64,000 nt of DNA from NCBI GenBank assembly GCA_040367435.1, contig BAABWY010000001.1, positions 930,001 to 994,000 on the forward strand, written 5' to 3'. Under the pieces are notes generated by a model that worked only from the letters and a program-made list of their open reading frames with translations, ran no database searches and was not told the origin of the DNA. The position numbers and the translations under genes are program-made. How positions within the stretch are numbered: the first letter of the stretch is position 1; each line of letters opens with the position of its first letter. This DNA comes from Hyphomicrobiales bacterium 4NK60-0047b (lineage in GTDB: Bacteria; Pseudomonadota; Alphaproteobacteria; Rhizobiales; HXMU1428-3). Shown piece by piece: positions 20,281-28,828 of this stretch.

Positions 20281-20293
20281 GAGTTCAAAACAA

Positions 20294-21346
20294 ATGAGTT
20301 TGCACCCCCCCAGTTGGTGGCAAGATGACACCGGCCATATCTTACCAAAATACCTAAACCCCCTTGGTCAAATTTATGGACAGGCGGTTAAGTGGCGCTT
20401 TCGTTACACCAAACCTTACCAAAGCAAATTACCTGTTATCTGTATTGGCAATTTCACCTTAGGCGGTACCGGCAAAACACCGCTTGCCATTAAATTTGCG
20501 CACCTTTTACAAGACCTAGGCTGGGATCCAAGCTTTTTAAGCAGAGGGTATAAAGGAAAATACGCCGGCCCTCTTTTAGTAAACTTAAATGAACACAACG
20601 CAAAAGATGTGGGCGACGAGCCATTATTATTAAGTCAGCATGCACCTGCAATCATCTCTAAAAACCGTATAGAAGGTGTGTGGTTAATCGAGCAAAGATC
20701 ATCAAACATGATCATAATGGATGATGGGTTTCAAAACCCCACTGTTCAAAAGAACTTGTCCTTCATCGCAATTGATAGTGCAACTGCTTTAGGAAACGGA
20801 CGCATATTCCCAGCTGGTCCCTTACGCGCCCCTCTCGAGTTTCAACTACCAAACGCATCGGCCATCATCATCACAGGTTCAAATATAGCAGAAAAATCAA
20901 ACATCAAAGACTTACTCCGCAAAGACTATAATTTCAAAAAACCAATTCTGCGGGGGCAGCTCACCGCCTCAGAAGATACAAGCTGGTTGAAAGAAAAACC
21001 AATACTTGCATATGCAGGAATTGGTCGCCCTGAAAAACTATTTCATTCACTAGAAAATTCTGGCGGTAAAGTCATCCGCCGCAACCCTTTTCCTGATCAC
21101 CATAATTTCACGAGCAAGGACGCAGAACATCTTACCAAAATAGCTCTGGCTGATGATTTACAATTGGTCACAACAGAGAAAGACCATGTCAGGATTGATG
21201 AAAACAGCAATCATCAATTAAGGGCCCTCAAACGAATGAGCCGCCCCTTTCCAATCGAATTTACTTTTGAGAAAAATGATGAACAAAAACTGATAGAGCT
21301 GATCAAAGAGCACTACCCAAAACCAATTACACCAGAAGATTTATAA
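20294..21346 (+). CDS. lpxK: Tetraacyldisaccharide 4'-kinase
   Basis: A 350-residue membrane-associated kinase that phosphorylates the 4' position of the lipid A precursor. The P-loop is GGTGKTP in ICIGNFTLGGTGKTPLAIKF; other signatures are FLSRGYKG, IIMDDGFQNPTVQKNLSFIA and TEKDHVRI. The frame continues upstream, but an ATG at 20252 lies inside a family-2 hairpin. The ATG at 20294 (MSLHPPSWW) matches the usual family start. It follows waaA on the same strand. Confidence 0.94.
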   Translation: MSLHPPSWWQDDTGHILPKYLNPLGQIYGQAVKWRFRYTKPYQSKLPVICIGNFTLGGTGKTPLAIKFAHLLQDLGWDPSFLSRGYKGKYAGPLLVNLNEHNAKDVGDEPLLLSQHAPAIISKNRIEGVWLIEQRSSNMIIMDDGFQNPTVQKNLSFIAIDSATALGNGRIFPAGPLRAPLEFQLPNASAIIITGSNIAEKSNIKDLLRKDYNFKKPILRGQLTASEDTSWLKEKPILAYAGIGRPEKLFHSLENSGGKVIRRNPFPDHHNFTSKDAEHLTKIALADDLQLVTTEKDHVRIDENSNHQLRALKRMSRPFPIEFTFEKNDEQKLIELIKEHYPKPITPEDL

Positions 21347-21365
21347 AGAAAAAACAAAAAGCTAA

Positions 21366-21593
21366 TCACTTTCCAGCTTTGTTGTATTTTTTCTCAGCCT
21401 CAATAGCAAGCTCAGCAGTTGCATAAGGTTCCTGGCGCTCAACATTCCAATATTTTAAATTTTCCAAAGGTATTTCAGCACGGCTCATACCACAGATAAC
21501 ATAATCTCCAGGAACCAAGAGATTATAATCACCATCTAAATATTCAATATCAGCCTGATTTTTATTTCCGAGCAATTTTTCAAACCTATTCAT
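21366..21593 (-). CDS. DUF2093 family protein
   Basis: A 75-residue protein, MNRFEKLLGNKNQADIEYLD and onward, with the family core YLDGDYNLLVPGDYVICG and a central IPLENLKYWNVERQEPY. Function unknown. DUF2093 proteins commonly sit beside lpxK in Hyphomicrobiales. An upstream TTG in the same frame was rejected in favour of this ATG. It is convergent with lpxK, 19 bases apart. Confidence 0.88.
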   Translation of the reverse strand: MNRFEKLLGNKNQADIEYLDGDYNLLVPGDYVICGMSRAEIPLENLKYWNVERQEPYATAELAIEAEKKYNKAGK

Positions 21594-21689
21594 CAGGGGT
21601 AACCCTATTAATTTTATATCTAACAAATTTTATCTTCTCTAACATAGTCTTGCAACCATTCAATAAAATCCCGTTAAACCAAAGCAACA

Positions 21690-21930
21690 CTAAACAGCGA
21701 CGGTTGTTTCTTGCGGATGCTTTGTGGGCATCTGAAGCACAAAAAAGACAACCTGAAGGAGCATCAATAGCGCGGTTGCTTGTAGGCAACCTAAAGCGCC
21801 ACTAAAAAGCGACGGTTGCTTGTAGGCAACCTAAAGCGCCACTAAAAAGCGACGGTTGCTTGTGGGCAACCTAAAGCGCCACTAAAAAAGCGACGGTTGC
21901 TTGTGGGCAACCTGAAGGAGCATCAAAAAA
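21690..21930 (+). repeat. Family-2 hairpin array, partly tandem
   Basis: One nested pair plus four tandem copies. The outer hairpin GGTTGT (21702-21707) / ACAACC (21748-21753) contains a complete inner copy GATGC/GCATC (21716-21732). Then GGTTGC starts at 21774, 21814, 21854 and 21895, a period of 40-41 bases, each followed by TTGTRGGCAACC and a TRAAG tail. The last copy runs into the 3' end of xseA: its tail covers the TGA stop at 21923-21925. Confidence 0.92.
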
Positions 21931-23596
21931 GAGACCCCTGCGCACCGCCATCTGTACCATCATCACCTTTTTTAGTCTTTTTCGCTTTTTTAGGCTTTTG
22001 CGAAACTGGAGCTGGTTTCTTTATTGGTTTACTCTTTTGAGCGCTGCCATCAGTAGCCTGAATTTCAGCCAACACTTTACCATCAACAAATTCAACATTG
22101 ACCCTATCACCCGAAGTTAATTGAGAGCTTCCTCGCACCATCTCGCCAGTTTCATCCCGTACCAAAGCAAACCCACGTGCCAACACATTCTGATAACCTA
22201 AAGAATTCATCAATTGACTGAGGGTTTGTAGCCTCTGTCTCTTTTGTTGCAAGCTAGCTTGAATTGCCCGGTCACGCCGGTCTTGCAAATTATGAAGATC
22301 TTGCCCACCTTGCCGAAGCGCTTTCACCATCATTTGTGGCCGTAACCCGCCACGTAAACGGTTATGGGTTTCGCGAGAAAATTTTAATCGCTGAACCATG
22401 GTGCGACCAAGCGCTTGCTTGAACAAACCAATCCGTTCGCGCCCACGTATGATACGGTTCATCAAAATATGCGGCTGCAACCGACCGTCAAACCTTTGAA
22501 ACTGGCCCCGCTTCGTTCGCGTAAATCCAAGCAAAGCTTGGCCCAGACGGCTAGCCGCCCCATCAAGTCGTTGCCGAGGAATTCCAACCAAGTCAATCAA
22601 ACGCGGCAGCCCACGAGACGCACTTTTCAAATCAGATCGCTTGGTCTGTAACTGGCGCGACATCGTCTTTAATTGGCGTAATTTTAAATCACCCAACCGT
22701 TCAACAAGCTCAGAATATTTAGGCACAGCCCATTCAGCTGCTTTCGTTGGTGTCGGCGCACGAGCGTCCGAGACATAATCAATTAAAGTCCAGTCCGTCT
22801 CATGGCCCACAGCAGAAATCAGAGGGATCTCACTTGAAGCGGCTGCTCTCGCAACAATCTCCTCATTAAACCCCCAGAGATCTTCCAAAGAGCCACCGCC
22901 ACGAGCCACAATCAAAACATCCGGTTTTGGGATGCCAGATGGTATAGCAGATGAATTCCCAGAAGAGCGCCCATCAATTCTGTTAAACCCATCAATCGCT
23001 CTTGCCACTTCTTTGGATGCACTCTCACCTTGCACACGCACCGGCCAAACAATCACATGCACTGGAAAGCGCTCACGAAAGCCATGCATCATATCGCGAA
23101 TAACCGCCCCCGTTGGTGACGTCACAATGCCAATAGTCTTTGGCATAAAGGGAAGTTTTTTCTTGATGGACTCGTCAAATAAGCCCTCAGCAGCTAATTT
23201 TTTCTTGCGCTCTTCTAAAAGCGCCATAAGCGCTCCTTGCCCAGCTGGCTCGATGCTATCAATGACAATTTGGTATTTAGATTGACCAGGAAAGGTGGTG
23301 AGCTTTCCAACGGCAATCACTTCAAGCCCTTGCTCAGGCCGAATAGCAAGAGATGCCGCCTTCCCCCGCCAGATCACACCTGAAATTACAGATTTATCAT
23401 CTTTCAAATCCAGATAAACATGGCCTGATGCCGGCGTACTCACTCGTCCCAGCTCACCACGCACTCGCACATAAGAAAATTCACTTTCAATGAAATTCTT
23501 CACTTTTCCAGAAAGTTCAGAAACCGTGAATTCCGGCGCGTTGCTATTTGCCCGCGCCTTTTGTCCATCAAAATCAAATTCCATAAATATGCTCAT
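21923..23596 (-). CDS. xseA: Exodeoxyribonuclease VII large subunit
   Basis: A 557-residue subunit of a single-strand-specific exonuclease. An N-terminal OB-fold (about 20-120) includes VRVRGELGRVSTPASGHVYL. The catalytic core has GIVTSPTGAVIRDMMHGFRE, VLIVARGGGSLEDLWGFNEE and PTPTKAAEWAVPK. A long Arg/Gln-rich coiled-coil region follows. The last 60 residues are a Lys/Pro-rich tail. The small subunit xseB is not in this window. The start could be ATG 23596 or the ATG four codons later. Confidence 0.95.
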   Translation of the reverse strand: MSIFMEFDFDGQKARANSNAPEFTVSELSGKVKNFIESEFSYVRVRGELGRVSTPASGHVYLDLKDDKSVISGVIWRGKAASLAIRPEQGLEVIAVGKLTTFPGQSKYQIVIDSIEPAGQGALMALLEERKKKLAAEGLFDESIKKKLPFMPKTIGIVTSPTGAVIRDMMHGFRERFPVHVIVWPVRVQGESASKEVARAIDGFNRIDGRSSGNSSAIPSGIPKPDVLIVARGGGSLEDLWGFNEEIVARAAASSEIPLISAVGHETDWTLIDYVSDARAPTPTKAAEWAVPKYSELVERLGDLKLRQLKTMSRQLQTKRSDLKSASRGLPRLIDLVGIPRQRLDGAASRLGQALLGFTRTKRGQFQRFDGRLQPHILMNRIIRGRERIGLFKQALGRTMVQRLKFSRETHNRLRGGLRPQMMVKALRQGGQDLHNLQDRRDRAIQASLQQKRQRLQTLSQLMNSLGYQNVLARGFALVRDETGEMVRGSSQLTSGDRVNVEFVDGKVLAEIQATDGSAQKSKPIKKPAPVSQKPKKAKKTKKGDDGTDGGAQGSLF

Positions 23597-23896
23597 TCAA
23601 ATAAAAAGAAATGCCAAACCACAAAATAGTCTATCAAACGCCACTCTAAAACCCCTAAAACTCAAGTTCAAACAACACTGTTTAGTATTTACGCAATAAA
23701 AGTGAGTTTTTTAAGAAAAATCACTGAAATTCCACCAATTCAATTTATCCAAGGCTTGACAGAAAACCACTGAATGATAGGCGTAGGTGATAAACCCAAT
23801 GCAGCTCTAGCAACGGTTAGTTCCTAATTGGGTTTAGACCCAAAACCCTTATTATAGTGATTAAAACACACTAGTGTATTCAAAGAGGCAAAACAC
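23597..23896. promoter_or_regulatory. Divergent promoter region of xseA and purD
   Basis: About 300 bases. Near purD there is a hairpin TTGGGT-TTAG-ACCCAA (23828-23843) and a perfect 10-bp palindrome ACACTAGTGT (23868-23877), 20 bases before the GTG start. Both are candidate regulatory sites. TTGACA at 23756-23761 resembles a -35 box, but no matching -10 box is clear. No tRNA-like sequence was found. Confidence 0.4.
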
Positions 23897-25177
23897 GTGA
23901 ATATTCTTCTCATCGGCTCAGGCGGCCGCGAACATGCATTGGCCTGGAAAATAGCACAAAGCCCTCTTCTTGATACACTTTTTATCTCACCCGGTAATGG
24001 CGGCATGGAAAATTGCGGCACGCTTATCAACCTTGATGTAGCCGATCATCAAGCCGTTATTCAGTTTGCAAAAGACAATAATGTTGAGCTGGTCGTCATC
24101 GGCCCTGAAGCCCCATTAGTCGCAGGCCTTGCCAATGATTTAAGCGCTGCCAATATTCCCTGCTTTGGCCCCTCCAAAGAAGCCGCCATTTTAGAAGGAT
24201 CTAAAGGCTTCACCAAAGATATTTGCAAAGACTATAACATCCCAACAGCCAAATATGCCCGCTTCACAGACGCAAATTCAGCCAAAGACTATATCGGCAA
24301 AGAAGGCGCACCAATCGTCATCAAAGCAGACGGTTTAGCTGCTGGCAAAGGCGTCATCATGGCCGAAAATGATGCAGACGCACTTTCTGCCATTGACGAC
24401 ATTTTCGGCGGTTCTTTCGGAGACGCAGGCACAGAAGTTGTCATCGAAGAAACTCTCTATGGTGAAGAGGCCAGCTTTTTCGTCCTCACAGATGGCAAAA
24501 CATGCTTGCCACTCGTCACAGCTCAAGATCATAAAAGAGTTTTTGATGGCGACAAAGGACCAAACACAGGCGGCATGGGCGCATATTCTCCTGCCCCAAT
24601 CATGACAGATGACCTCATCGCTCAAACAATGAGAGAGGTCATTGAGCCAACAGTAAAAGCCATGAACGACAAAGGCACCCCTTATAAAGGTGTTTTATAC
24701 GCAGGCCTTATGCTCACAGAAAAAGACGGCGTAAAGACACCAGAACTCATTGAATATAATGCCCGTTTCGGAGATCCTGAATGTCAGGTCCTGATGATGC
24801 GTATGAAATCAGACATCATTCCAGCTCTTCTAGCTGTTGCAAATGGCACTTTGGAAACGGTTGAACTCGAATGGAGCGAAAACCCGGCCCTTACTGTCGT
24901 CATGGCGACGAAAGGCTATCCGGGGTCTTACGAAAAAGGCTCAGAAATAAAAGGCCTTGAAAAAGCAGAAAGACTAGACAACTGCCAAGTTTTCCATGCC
25001 GGCACCAAAAAAGAAGACGAAAAAATCACCGCAATCGGTGGCCGTGTTCTCAATGTCACGGGAGAAGGTGCAACAATCGCTGAAGCCCAAAACAATGCCT
25101 ACAAAGCTATTGATATGATTGACTGGGAAGAAGGATTTTGCCGCAGAGATATTGGTTGGCGGGCTTTAAAAGCATAA
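23897..25177 (+). CDS. purD: Phosphoribosylamine-glycine ligase
   Basis: A 426-residue ATP-grasp enzyme that makes glycinamide ribonucleotide in purine synthesis. It begins [20 protein letters not shown] at a GTG codon. The ATP-grasp signatures are [46 protein letters not shown] and [15 protein letters not shown]. Length is typical. Divergent from xseA, a neighbourhood also seen in other Hyphomicrobiales. Confidence 0.97.
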   Translation: MNILLIGSGGREHALAWKIAQSPLLDTLFISPGNGGMENCGTLINLDVADHQAVIQFAKDNNVELVVIGPEAPLVAGLANDLSAANIPCFGPSKEAAILEGSKGFTKDICKDYNIPTAKYARFTDANSAKDYIGKEGAPIVIKADGLAAGKGVIMAENDADALSAIDDIFGGSFGDAGTEVVIEETLYGEEASFFVLTDGKTCLPLVTAQDHKRVFDGDKGPNTGGMGAYSPAPIMTDDLIAQTMREVIEPTVKAMNDKGTPYKGVLYAGLMLTEKDGVKTPELIEYNARFGDPECQVLMMRMKSDIIPALLAVANGTLETVELEWSENPALTVVMATKGYPGSYEKGSEIKGLEKAERLDNCQVFHAGTKKEDEKITAIGGRVLNVTGEGATIAEAQNNAYKAIDMIDWEEGFCRRDIGWRALKA

Positions 25178-25297
25178 TTTATTCGATAAAACCTCTACTT
25201 GAAAAGATATAACTACACTCTTAAATATAAAAAGTCATAACAGCAAATCCCATCAAACAAATGGGTAAACTTAATTATAAAAAGGATAAATCCTTCA

Positions 25298-26152
25298 ATG
25301 ACACGCTCAGTCCCACATTTCGGTTTAGCCCTCGGCGGTGGTGGCGCACGCGGTTTAGCACATATAAAAATCCTGCAAGTCATTGATGAATTTGGCATAA
25401 AACCAAAAGTGATTTCGGGCACCTCTATGGGTGCTCTTGTTGGCTGCCTTTATGCGTCTGGAATGAGTGGTTTAGAAATTGAAGATTATGCCAAAGATTT
25501 ATTTTCCAAAAGAACTGAACTTATAAAACGGCTCTATGGCAACCGCCCGAACAAATGGGTCTCACTCATTAATCTGCGCACACCTTCAATTTTAAACGCT
25601 GAAGCATTCTTCCAAATGTTGATGCCAGAAAACTTGCCAGAAAATTTTGAAGATCTGAAAATTCCGTTTCATTCAGTCACAACAGATTTCTACACACAAG
25701 AACAATACACTGTCTCAAAAGGCAAACTGATCCCGGCCATTGCCGCAAGTTCCGCTCTTCCCGCTCTTTTAAAACCAGTTGAATTAGATGAACGCGTGCT
25801 CATTGATGGTGGCTTTGTAAACCCAGTTCCGTTTAATATTTTAGATGGCAAAGTTAATGTAACAATCGCCGTTGATGTCACTGGTGAACAAGCCAGATTA
25901 GCAGGCAAAGTGCCAAACAGCATCGACGCTCTGATTGGCTGCAGTCAAATCTTGCTGCGTTCATTAACAAACAACATGCTTCAAAATAACGAGTTGAAAA
26001 ACAATCAACCACTTATCCTCGCACAACCAAGAGTTGGTAGATATAACGTTCTCGATTATTTCAAAATTGAAGATATCTTCACCCACTCTGAAGAAGCAGC
26101 AGATGACCTGCGTCGCAATCTTGAGCAAGTCCTAAACCAAGAAGTGGCTTAA
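25298..26152 (+). CDS. Patatin-like phospholipase family protein
   Basis: A 284-residue serine acyl hydrolase of the RssA/patatin type. The oxyanion motif is LGGGGARGLAHI, the nucleophile Ser lies in GTSMGAL, and the catalytic Asp in LIDGGFVNPVP. No signal peptide or membrane helix is present, so it probably acts in the cytoplasm on phospholipids or acyl esters. An AAGGA box precedes the ATG by about ten bases. Convergent with tadA, only 14 bases apart. Confidence 0.9.
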   Translation: MTRSVPHFGLALGGGGARGLAHIKILQVIDEFGIKPKVISGTSMGALVGCLYASGMSGLEIEDYAKDLFSKRTELIKRLYGNRPNKWVSLINLRTPSILNAEAFFQMLMPENLPENFEDLKIPFHSVTTDFYTQEQYTVSKGKLIPAIAASSALPALLKPVELDERVLIDGGFVNPVPFNILDGKVNVTIAVDVTGEQARLAGKVPNSIDALIGCSQILLRSLTNNMLQNNELKNNQPLILAQPRVGRYNVLDYFKIEDIFTHSEEAADDLRRNLEQVLNQEVA

Positions 26153-26166
26153 ATAACTAATTGGGT

Positions 26167-26616
26167 TTAACCTCTTTTTTCTTTAAAAAAGTCACGCAAT
26201 ATTTGCGCTGATTCCGTTTCGCATATTCCACCATAAATTTCAGGCTTATGATGACACGTTGGTTGATCAAAAAAACAAGCCCCTTGTTCAATACCACCCC
26301 CTTTAGGGTCAGAACAGCCATAATAAACCCGGCGCAAACGAGCAAAAGAAATCGCCCCAGCACACATAGTGCAAGGCTCAAGCGTCACATATAAATCGCA
26401 ATCAATCAGACGCTCTGATGAAAGACGAGCTCCAGCACCGCGAATAGCTAAAATCTCGGCATGAGCCGTCGCATCTTTAAGTTCGACAATCCGATTACGC
26501 GTCTCAGCCAGAATTACCCCATCAGATGAGACAATCACAGCACCAACAGGCACTTCACCTGCGATTGCGGCTTCTTTTGCCAATTCTAGCGCCCGCTCCA
26601 TAAAGGATTCAGACAT
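26167..26616 (-). CDS. tadA: tRNA-specific adenosine deaminase
   Basis: A 149-residue zinc deaminase that converts wobble A34 to inosine in tRNA-Arg. The zinc and catalytic motifs are complete: HAEILAI (His ligand and Glu) and EPCTMCAGAISFARL (two Cys ligands). The ATG has an AAAGGTGA box. Length is standard. Divergent from the pseudouridine synthase gene, which is the common order in alphaproteobacteria. Confidence 0.95.
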   Translation of the reverse strand: MSESFMERALELAKEAAIAGEVPVGAVIVSSDGVILAETRNRIVELKDATAHAEILAIRGAGARLSSERLIDCDLYVTLEPCTMCAGAISFARLRRVYYGCSDPKGGGIEQGACFFDQPTCHHKPEIYGGICETESAQILRDFFKEKRG

Positions 26617-26669
26617 AATTTTTCACCTTTTGATTGCACTTTTAAAAAGAATACGACACAACAGAACAC

Positions 26670-27686
26670 ATGAATAAAAAACCTGACACAAAATCACTCG
26701 ATGAAACACAAGCCTCGTCGAGTGAAGAACCACAAGTTCAAATGCGCATCGCGAAAGCAATCGCGCGCGCTGGTGTTTGCTCACGCCGTGAAGCTGAAAC
26801 TTATATTGCAGCTGGACGTATCAAGGTCAATGGTAAGAAAATCTCAAGTCCGGCCTTAAATGTTACAAGCAGTGATAAGATATTAGTTGATGACCAACCT
26901 CTACCAGATCAAGAGCCCGTTAAAATTTGGCGTTATCATAAACCAAAAGGTCTCGTCACTACTGCTAAAGATGAAAAAGATCGCGAAACGATCTTTTCTA
27001 AACTCCCAAAACACTTGCCAAGAACCATCACCATTGGCCGCCTCGATATCAACACAGAAGGCTTATTGCTTCTCACCAATGACGGTGAATTAGCGCGCCA
27101 TCTTGAGCTTCCAAAAACCGGTTGGTTGCGCCGCTATAAAGTGCGCGCCAAAGGCAGCATCACACAAGACAAACTCAATGCCCTAAAAGAAGGCATAACA
27201 ATTGAAGGCATTAAATACGGCCCCATTCAAGCCCAACTCATAAAAGAACAAGGCTCTAATTGCTGGTTCACAATGGGGCTTCGAGAAGGAAAAAACCGAG
27301 AAATCAAACGCATCTGCGAACATCTTGGCCTCAATGTAAACCGCCTCATTCGCCTCTCCTTTGGCCCCTTTATGCTCGGAGATTTAAAAGCTGGTGAAGT
27401 TGAGGATATCAAGCCTCATATCTTAGCAGATCAACTCGGCCCAGAACTCTCTGAGAAATTCAGTATCAAGCCATCCACCAATCAAGCTCAATCAAAAAAA
27501 GATGCTATTGGTAAATCTGGCACGAAGTCTGGTGGCAAATCAAAGTTCAAAAAGCGGGGAACCACGAATAGAAACGACCAGAGAAGCGACCACAGAAACG
27601 AAAAAAGCAACCGTCCAAACAAACCAACAGAACGCAAACCTCAACGCCGGATCTCAAACAAAAACAAAACTTCAGGAAAAAAATAA
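26670..27686 (+). CDS. rRNA pseudouridine synthase, RluB/RsuA type
   Basis: A 338-residue enzyme. An S4 RNA-binding domain (about 24-75, with IAKAIARAGVCSRREAETYI) is followed by the catalytic domain. The catalytic Asp lies in IGRLDINTEGLLLLTNDGEL, and MGLREGKNREIKRI is conserved. The last 80 residues form a Lys/Arg/Asn-rich disordered tail. It most likely modifies 23S rRNA as RluB does, though RsuA specificity cannot be excluded. Its TAA overlaps the ATG of rsmD, so the two are translationally coupled. Confidence 0.9.
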   Translation: MNKKPDTKSLDETQASSSEEPQVQMRIAKAIARAGVCSRREAETYIAAGRIKVNGKKISSPALNVTSSDKILVDDQPLPDQEPVKIWRYHKPKGLVTTAKDEKDRETIFSKLPKHLPRTITIGRLDINTEGLLLLTNDGELARHLELPKTGWLRRYKVRAKGSITQDKLNALKEGITIEGIKYGPIQAQLIKEQGSNCWFTMGLREGKNREIKRICEHLGLNVNRLIRLSFGPFMLGDLKAGEVEDIKPHILADQLGPELSEKFSIKPSTNQAQSKKDAIGKSGTKSGGKSKFKKRGTTNRNDQRSDHRNEKSNRPNKPTERKPQRRISNKNKTSGKK

Positions 27687-28261
27687 TGCGCATTGTTGGC
27701 GGTAGCCATAAAGGCCAAAAGCTTTTCACCCCCAAATCAACAGAGACAAGACCAACCTCTGACCGTGTTCGTGAAGCTATGTTCAACAAAATCAGTCATG
27801 GCGTTTCAAAATATTTTGAGGATTTCGATATTCAAGGCGCAACTGTTTTAGACCTTTTCGCGGGCACCGGTGCTCTCGGCCTAGAAGCTTTATCGAGAGG
27901 TGCAAAATTTGCAGTTTTTGTTGAAGATGCCATCGAACCTCGTGGCCTCATCCGAACTAATATCGAACATTTAGAATTCACAGGAATTACCAAACTATTC
28001 AAACGAGATGCCACAAACCTCGGCCCAATGAAACGGTTCCAACCCTTTAATCTTGTTTTTCTAGACCCTCCTTACAATAAAGAAATCGGCGAGAAAGCAC
28101 TAAGCTCCGCTATAGACGGTCAATGGCTTGCAGACGCTGCCCTCATCATTTTAGAAGAAAGCAAGACAGCCACCATCACCTGGCCAGATGGCGTCGAACT
28201 CTTAGACGAAAAAAACTACGGCGACACAACCCTCTACTACGCCAAGTGGCAGGCTAAATAG
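27686..28261 (+). CDS. rsmD: 16S rRNA (guanine966-N2)-methyltransferase
   Basis: A 191-residue S-adenosylmethionine-dependent methyltransferase. It begins MRIVGGSHKGQKL, then TRPTSDRVREAMFN, the cofactor motif DLFAGTGALGLEALSRGA, and the catalytic FLDPPYNKE. It overlaps the upstream pseudouridine synthase gene by one base (TAATG). Both act on ribosomal RNA. Confidence 0.95.
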   Translation: MRIVGGSHKGQKLFTPKSTETRPTSDRVREAMFNKISHGVSKYFEDFDIQGATVLDLFAGTGALGLEALSRGAKFAVFVEDAIEPRGLIRTNIEHLEFTGITKLFKRDATNLGPMKRFQPFNLVFLDPPYNKEIGEKALSSAIDGQWLADAALIILEESKTATITWPDGVELLDEKNYGDTTLYYAKWQAK

Positions 28262-28307
28262 GAACAGGCTGAAAAGTTCGTCAATATACATCTAAGCACA
28301 AATAAAA

Positions 28308-28365
28308 AAACATTCAGCCGTAAAGTCCTTCTCCCAACGGCATTCATATCAGAAGTTGAATGTTT
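28308..28365 (+). terminator. Weak stem-loop downstream of rsmD
   Basis: AAACATTCA (28308-28316) pairs with TGAATGTTT (28357-28365), with inner CCGT/ACGG. The loop is large and the T-run after it is short, so this is only a possible terminator. Confidence 0.35.
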
Positions 28366-28385
28366 CATTAGAAAAAAAATTTTAT

Positions 28386-28507
28386 ACGAAGAAGGAGCCC
28401 AGCCCACTTTGGGCTGGGGGACATGGCAGCATCAGCTGCCCGGTGCAAGCACCGCCCCTCGGAGGCCCAAGCGCGATTATGCGCTTGGAATAGCCGTGAG
28501 AGAAAAA
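28386..28507 (-). repeat. Family-1 structured element, copy B (3' of the 99-residue gene)
   Basis: Sense is the minus strand, starting seven bases after the stop of the gene at 28515. All boxes are intact: TTTTCTCTCACGGCTATT, stem a CCAAGCGC/GCGCTTGG, CCTCCGAGGGGCGG, stem b GGTGC/GCACC, stem c GGCAGC/GCTGCC, GCCATGTC, stem d CCCAGCCCA/TGGGCTGGG, then CTCCTTCTTCGT. It is the most regular copy and a good reference for the family. Confidence 0.9.
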
Positions 28508-28514
28508 AGAGAGA

Positions 28515-28814
28515 TTAGTAAGGATTAATTTCCTCTTCTTCCTCCTCATCAAGAGCCCCTTTACGCAAAGCATCCGCGCAATCGGTTGCACAATCAACCC
28601 AGGATTTATCCGGAAGCTCAACTTCCCAAAACCGTAAATCCCCTCGGCGAATTTCTCTTGTTCGCCCAACAAGTTCACCTTTATTGTGAAGACTTGTCGT
28701 CTTTACAAGGCCATAAGAAACAATTTCACGTGTCGTCGTCATTTGAAACTTCCACATGGAATAGCCAATAACAACAATGCCAGCAAACAAAGCAAACTTA
28801 AGAAACTTCATCAT
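28515..28814 (-). CDS. Small membrane-anchored protein of unknown function
   Basis: A 99-residue protein. One N-terminal hydrophobic helix (about 4-22, FLKFALFAGIVVIGYSMW) is followed by a soluble domain with LVGRTREIRRGDLRFWEVEL and a Cys pair in DCATDCADALRKG. A run of six Glu lies near the C-terminus. The helix could be a signal anchor, placing the domain in the periplasm. An AAGGGAA box precedes the start. It follows mutL on the same strand by 14 bases, so they are probably co-transcribed. I do not recognise the family. Confidence 0.7.
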   Translation of the reverse strand: MMKFLKFALFAGIVVIGYSMWKFQMTTTREIVSYGLVKTTSLHNKGELVGRTREIRRGDLRFWEVELPDKSWVDCATDCADALRKGALDEEEEEEINPY

Positions 28815-28828
28815 ATTACAGTTCCCTT

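Noticed and set aside
21768-21930. CRISPR array (regular 40-base period)
   Set aside because: The whole 40-base unit repeats, with no unique spacers; the unit is a known hairpin family of this window found dispersed elsewhere, and no cas genes are present.
28382-28678. Frame across family-1 copy B
   Set aside because: It runs through the structured repeat and overlaps the better-supported 99-residue gene in another frame. Similar frames across copies A2, E and F were rejected for the same reason.
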